Positions 22,140 through 25,798 of a stretch of 25,798 bases of DNA are shown piece by piece. The position numbers and the translations under genes were made by a program. How positions within the stretch are numbered: the first letter of the stretch is position 1; each line of letters begins with the position of its first letter. Source of the stretch: an uncultured Clostridia bacterium (GTDB lineage Bacteria > Bacillota > Clostridia > UBA1381); contig CAKSJF010000033.1 in the NCBI GenBank assembly GCA_934462945.1, positions 1 through 25,798 on the forward strand. Direction: 5' to 3'. The notes below the pieces were generated by a model, which was given only the letters and a program-made list of their open reading frames with translations, was not told the DNA's origin and ran no database searches.

Positions 22140-23066
22140 TTATTTCTGTAATTTTCCAATGACCTTTTTCACATGCCGGATAAACCGTTTTTCCAGACTG
22201 TCCATCGAATAGCCGCGCCGGAGGATCAAAACGTCCTTATAGCGGTTATTCTCCACGTTGCACTTTTTCTCCACCAGCGGCATCGTGTTTAAAATATTTG
22301 CCGGGGTCGGGGAGGTCCACATGTAGGTGTTGTGGATATTCCGGAGCAGTTCAAACTGGCTTTCGCGCTCAAAAACGGCAATCTCCTTTTTCTCCTTGTT
22401 CTGCCGCATCAGTTCGCGCGCTTTGGATGCCGGGATGGACGGAATGGTGAGGTAGCCGTGAGTAATTTCGATATATTCATCCAGATCGGAATATTCAATC
22501 TGCTTTTCCACCGCAAGCGGATTCTGCACCGACATAATCAGCTGATATTCAAATTCCCAGAGCGGCTCGACCACAAGGTCGCGTTCTTCCAAAAACTGCA
22601 AAAAATATTTTTCGTAAATGGTCTGATAGCGTATGATGGCAATGTTGTTTTCGTTATTGGAAATGCTGTTGATCGCCACTAAGGAATTTGTTTCGTGGTA
22701 GGTGATGTCTATGCTTTTACTGTCCTTAATTTCGGAAATAAACTCAATAAACGCCTGCGAGACGTAGCATGCCATTGGGACGCAGATATCAAAGCGGTGC
22801 GAATCTGCGTCGCGCTGCTTATAGATATTCTCCACTTCCTCAATCTGGGAGACAATATTTTTCGCATACACTAAGAATTCTGCTCCGTCCTTGGTCGGAA
22901 CAACGCCCTTTGGTGTCCGGTTAAAAATCACAATTCCGATATTTTCCTCTAATTCCCGGATTGCCTTGCTCAAATACGGCTGACTTAAAAATAAATTTTC
23001 CGCCGCCTTGGAAATCAACCCGGTTTTCTCCACCTCAAGCGCATATTTTAAATGTTCAATCTTCAT
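22140..23066 (-). CDS. LysR family transcriptional regulator
   Basis: Residues about 1-60 form a winged helix-turn-helix (MKIEHLKYALEVEKTGLISK, with AENLFLSQPYLSKAIREL as recognition helix). Residues about 90-300 form the periplasmic-binding-like effector domain (from FDICVPMACYVSQAFIEFI). The product of 308 residues has typical LysR length. The start is the ATG at 23066: a good promoter at 23132-23103 puts the transcription start near 23095, so the upstream in-frame ATG at 23132 is not transcribed. GGGGAA lies just before this ATG. It sits upstream of pflB on the same strand, with a terminator between, and may control pflB. No clear T-N11-A pair was pinned down. The effector is unknown. Confidence 0.9.
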   Translation of the reverse strand: MKIEHLKYALEVEKTGLISKAAENLFLSQPYLSKAIRELEENIGIVIFNRTPKGVVPTKDGAEFLVYAKNIVSQIEEVENIYKQRDADSHRFDICVPMACYVSQAFIEFISEIKDSKSIDITYHETNSLVAINSISNNENNIAIIRYQTIYEKYFLQFLEERDLVVEPLWEFEYQLIMSVQNPLAVEKQIEYSDLDEYIEITHGYLTIPSIPASKARELMRQNKEKKEIAVFERESQFELLRNIHNTYMWTSPTPANILNTMPLVEKKCNVENNRYKDVLILRRGYSMDSLEKRFIRHVKKVIGKLQK

Positions 23067-23102
23067 AGCAATTCCCCATTCGGTTTCCACATTTCCTTTC
23101 TT

Positions 23103-23132
23103 ATTATACCATTTTTCCGGGGTTTTTGTCAA
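23103..23132 (-). promoter_or_regulatory. Sigma-A promoter of the LysR gene
   Basis: Minus strand TTGACA (23132-23127), 18 bases, then TATAAT (23108-23103), preceded by TGG. Both hexamers match the consensus exactly. The rest of the gap to the RHS gene (23133-23363) is very AT-rich; I see no convincing promoter there, only an AT-rich TTATTATATAT near 23316. Confidence 0.82.
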
Positions 23133-23363
23133 TAAAAGCGGAAAAATTTTGCATGTTTTTTAATCGAAATGATATTCTGTTCATTAATGATCACCAAGCG
23201 GTTTAGACCGTGTTCTGATTCGTGTTTTTTCCTATATTTTCTTTCTTTTTTTGGATGTTTTAGATAAAAATTTATTTTTTAATAAATTTTTTCGGAAATT
23301 TTCGGTTTTCGTGCGTTATTATATATGGAAGCAAAAATTTCATAAACAAAAGGAGGAAACAAA

Positions 23364-25798
23364 ATGAAAAAAAGAAACTGTAAGCGAATTGCCATTGCCT
23401 TAGCTGCGGCAAGCATGCTGCAACTATCAGTACAGGCAGCAGAGGGAACAGCGGAGCTGATCCAGTCAGATGCATTTTCTGATGCAGCAGACATTCTCTC
23501 AAACACACTTGCAGAGCTGGGAGATTCTTTCACGCTTGAGACAGAGGAGGATTTCACCCTATCTGAAGAAAAATCTCTCAAAAAAAGCCTGGCACGCGCA
23601 AAAGCCAGAACAGAATGGGACACACAGGACGTCCTCACAATGTACCGCCAGGGATATACCCTAAGGGATATCGACAAGGCGCTCCGATTCTCTTCTGTGC
23701 TGAACGTTACACCCTATGAACTGTTGGAGCAAAAAGGACAAGCTACCTATGATGTAAAGGAGCTGGATGAAGCACAGGCGGTGCAGACACTTTCCGCAGA
23801 CGAACCAGAGGCCGCTGTACGGTATGAAACCACCGTAAATGAAAAGAACTGGGAAACGGTGCTTGGCGAAATAACCGATAATGCCGCAGCAGCAAATCCG
23901 GACATGCAGTTTCTCCGGGAAAACGGTTTGGCAGAATTTGTCGAACCAGAGGCTCTGACCGATTCTGAATGGGAGTACATAACATCGGAACAAACCGCCG
24001 AGGAGGAAACCGCCGCCCTTGCGGCATCCTCGACAAGCTCGGACAATGCCATTATAGACGCATACAACAACTTTATTTTCCCGGAAATCAAGTATACGCA
24101 ATATAATGCCGGGCATGCAAACCAAAACGAAGAAGTCACAATCAACCCCTTAACCCATAATCTGACCGTCCGGGCTGCAGATTTAAGCCTGCCGGGCAAA
24201 AACGGACTGGATCTGAATTTGACGCGCGTCAATTCTTCCATGAACAATCTGACTATGACGCCGATTGTAAGCAAATCGCAGGCAGGAACTGTTTCTTCAC
24301 AGAAAACCTTCTACTCAGTGACCGGCTCTGTTCAGGTTACCGTTTACTACCGCGAGCCGCTTGCAAACGGTCAGACGCAGAAAACCTTTGACAGCGACAC
24401 GATGCTCTTTAAGCTGACCACCGAAAAGCTTGGGGTAACCCCATCCTACTATATGGCAAGCAATGCGGCGCTCACACAGGATCGTGAGCGTTTAGCCGAG
24501 GGGCGCATGCCGCGCAACATGGTGGAATCACGCACAGACGCGGAAAAAATCCGTCAGGATGCGGTAAACGGAAAGTATAACAGAAGCTACTACTTCAATT
24601 CCAACTGCAAAATTTCAAGGATCAAATTTACCACCTTTGACGATCCGGATATCTACACAATCAACAGCGAGGGAACACATACCATCTACAGCGACACCAC
24701 CGGTCTGGATATTTTCTGCACCGATTTCAACGATGAAACGGTCACCAGTAAATATTTTGATATCGGCGTTGGCTGGGAATTTGATTTCCCCTATATTGAA
24801 CGTTTGTACCCAAATTCGGACGGCTACGGCAATGCCGCAGACTATCTGCACTACGGTGCAAAGGGGATCTACCGGATCACAGATGACAACAAGCTGGAAG
24901 GATACTACACCAGGGATGTCACCCTGACCTCCGGCGAACGTTTTCAGAATCAGGACAGCTACTACACGCTGACCGAGAAAAACGGAAAAAAATATCATTT
25001 TGGAACGTTGGGACAGCTGTTAGGGATAGAGGATCGTTTTGGAAACAAAATTCAGTTCTTCTACAACACAAAATCTGCCTACCGGCATAATTATCCGTAT
25101 CAGCTGACCAAAATTATTGACAGTGTGGGACGCGAAATCAATTTTGACTATACCAACCCATTACAGACGGTAGTAAGTGTTGCCGATCCAGAGGACAGCA
25201 CAAGTATCCGGACAATCAAATACAACAAAACCGCACAGACAAATGGAATCTATACACTTTCCTCTGTGTTGAACACAGAAAATGAGGAAACAGTTTATCA
25301 ATATCTGTCCTCTTTCCCGGCATCTATTTCGCTGCTTGACAAGGACACCAAAAGCAAAGATGCGATTTCTATACCGTATTATTCTTTGGAGTATATCATA
25401 AAACCATCCGGTCAGAGGACGCGCTTTTATTGCGGTGCAGCTTACGGAAACTATGGCAGAGACGGTGTGGGACACAAGCTGTATACGAGCCGGTATGAAA
25501 GTCAGCGTCCGCGAACAGCCGAGGCGCTCCGGTATACCACAGTATCCAGCTTTACATCTTCATCTGATGGATTTGCATATGACGGATATCCGAATTTCCG
25601 GAATAATGACGAAATCCCGCGCGATATGGTTCTGCGCAGCGTGGAAACATTCTACACCCATTCCGGACAATTGCAGAATCATGTAAAGGAATACACTCTT
25701 TCTGCAAAGAAAAACTGGATCTGTACCACCTACACGCAATCCTCGGAATCGTCCTTTGATGATACGGTTTTATCCAGAGAACGAACTGAATACACCTA
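23364..25798 (+). CDS. Secreted RHS/YD-repeat-type protein, N-terminal part (3' end outside window)
   Basis: An uninterrupted frame of 811 codons runs from the ATG at 23364 (AGGAGG 8 bases upstream) to the window edge. MKKRNCKRIAIALAAASMLQ is a signal peptide, with cleavage likely in VQAAEG at about 26. Residues about 65-135 are helical, with an unusual DVLTMYRQGYTLRDIDKALR segment followed by LNVTPYELLEQKG. An acidic linker then leads to the RHS entry motif NPLTHNLTVRAADLSLPGK and GLDLNLTRVNSS (about 265-300), as in teneurin/RHS wall proteins. Later come FGNKIQFFYN and LTKIIDSVGREINFDYTN, resembling single YD units. Large RHS proteins often end in a variable toxin or adhesin domain. That part is not in view. 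No promoter is evident. It is divergent from lysR. Confidence 0.85.
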   Translation, partial: MKKRNCKRIAIALAAASMLQLSVQAAEGTAELIQSDAFSDAADILSNTLAELGDSFTLETEEDFTLSEEKSLKKSLARAKARTEWDTQDVLTMYRQGYTLRDIDKALRFSSVLNVTPYELLEQKGQATYDVKELDEAQAVQTLSADEPEAAVRYETTVNEKNWETVLGEITDNAAAANPDMQFLRENGLAEFVEPEALTDSEWEYITSEQTAEEETAALAASSTSSDNAIIDAYNNFIFPEIKYTQYNAGHANQNEEVTINPLTHNLTVRAADLSLPGKNGLDLNLTRVNSSMNNLTMTPIVSKSQAGTVSSQKTFYSVTGSVQVTVYYREPLANGQTQKTFDSDTMLFKLTTEKLGVTPSYYMASNAALTQDRERLAEGRMPRNMVESRTDAEKIRQDAVNGKYNRSYYFNSNCKISRIKFTTFDDPDIYTINSEGTHTIYSDTTGLDIFCTDFNDETVTSKYFDIGVGWEFDFPYIERLYPNSDGYGNAADYLHYGAKGIYRITDDNKLEGYYTRDVTLTSGERFQNQDSYYTLTEKNGKKYHFGTLGQLLGIEDRFGNKIQFFYNTKSAYRHNYPYQLTKIIDSVGREINFDYTNPLQTVVSVADPEDSTSIRTIKYNKTAQTNGIYTLSSVLNTENEETVYQYLSSFPASISLLDKDTKSKDAISIPYYSLEYIIKPSGQRTRFYCGAAYGNYGRDGVGHKLYTSRYESQRPRTAEALRYTTVSSFTSSSDGFAYDGYPNFRNNDEIPRDMVLRSVETFYTHSGQLQNHVKEYTLSAKKNWICTTYTQSSESSFDDTVLSRERTEYT

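Noticed and set aside
23067..23132. Longer LysR starting at 23132
   Set aside because: The ATG overlaps the -35 of a consensus promoter and would not be transcribed; the helix-turn-helix starts at the 23066 ATG.
23661..24274. Minus-strand frames of 97-175 residues opposite the RHS gene
   Set aside because: They are antisense to a continuous 811-codon frame with a signal peptide and ribosome site, with no initiation signals of their own.

Overview
The window looks like chromosome of an anaerobic, probably spore-forming Firmicute of the Clostridia, possibly an Oscillospirales- or Lachnospirales-like gut lineage. The grounds are pyruvate formate-lyase with its activase, a PPi-type phosphofructokinase, the indirect Asn-tRNA route (archaeal-type AspRS next to GatCAB), strong AGGAGG ribosome sites, extended -10 promoters, a Q/N-rich peptide behind a sigma-G-like promoter, and short palindromic repeats of a kind common in such genomes. 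The lineage is inference; no rRNA or other phylogenetic marker was compared.

Layout. 1-2850: a partial palindromic element, an AraC regulator and a DacF/PBP5-like D,D-carboxypeptidase, both on the minus strand. 2850-4950: a two-gene operon encoding an ATP-grasp ligase of the D-aspartate ligase type and an Asp/Glu racemase, then tRNA-Thr(GGT) on the minus strand with its own promoter and terminator. 5040-7725: an AraC regulator divergent from a DUF4091 glycosidase-like enzyme, with a cluster of TGCA boxes between them. 7729-11080: repeat, sugar-phosphate nucleotidyltransferase, repeat, PPi-phosphofructokinase, a 38-residue Q/N-rich peptide and an Amidase_6-type protein. 11139-15748: a complete gatC-gatA-gatB-aspS operon with a clear promoter and terminator.

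15749-18880 is an eroded, repeat-rich stretch. It holds the first 77 codons of metA and nothing more of it, a 266-bp element with 17-bp terminal inverted repeats, an inverted copy of the 8.8-kb repeat (72 of 72 core bases identical), a GTG-start TIM-barrel-like protein, a truncated MGH1/GH63-like glycosidase and a 58-bp palindrome. 18881-23066 is the pyruvate formate-lyase locus on the minus strand, in transcription order lysR, pflB, pflA. 23364 to the right edge is the 5' part of a large secreted RHS/YD-type protein that runs out of the window.

Functionally the window combines wall building (carboxypeptidase plus a likely D-Asp cross-bridge pair), translation (Asn-tRNA synthesis by transamidation), fermentative carbon metabolism (PPi-PFK, PFL, sugar-nucleotide synthesis, two carbohydrate-enzyme loci) and a possible sporulation element. 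No CRISPR array, intact transposase, integrase or prophage is visible. The best candidates for something not yet described are the Q/N-rich peptide with its sigma-G-like promoter, the uncharacterised 461-residue barrel protein, the hairpin in the gatC leader, and the N-terminal domain of the RHS protein.
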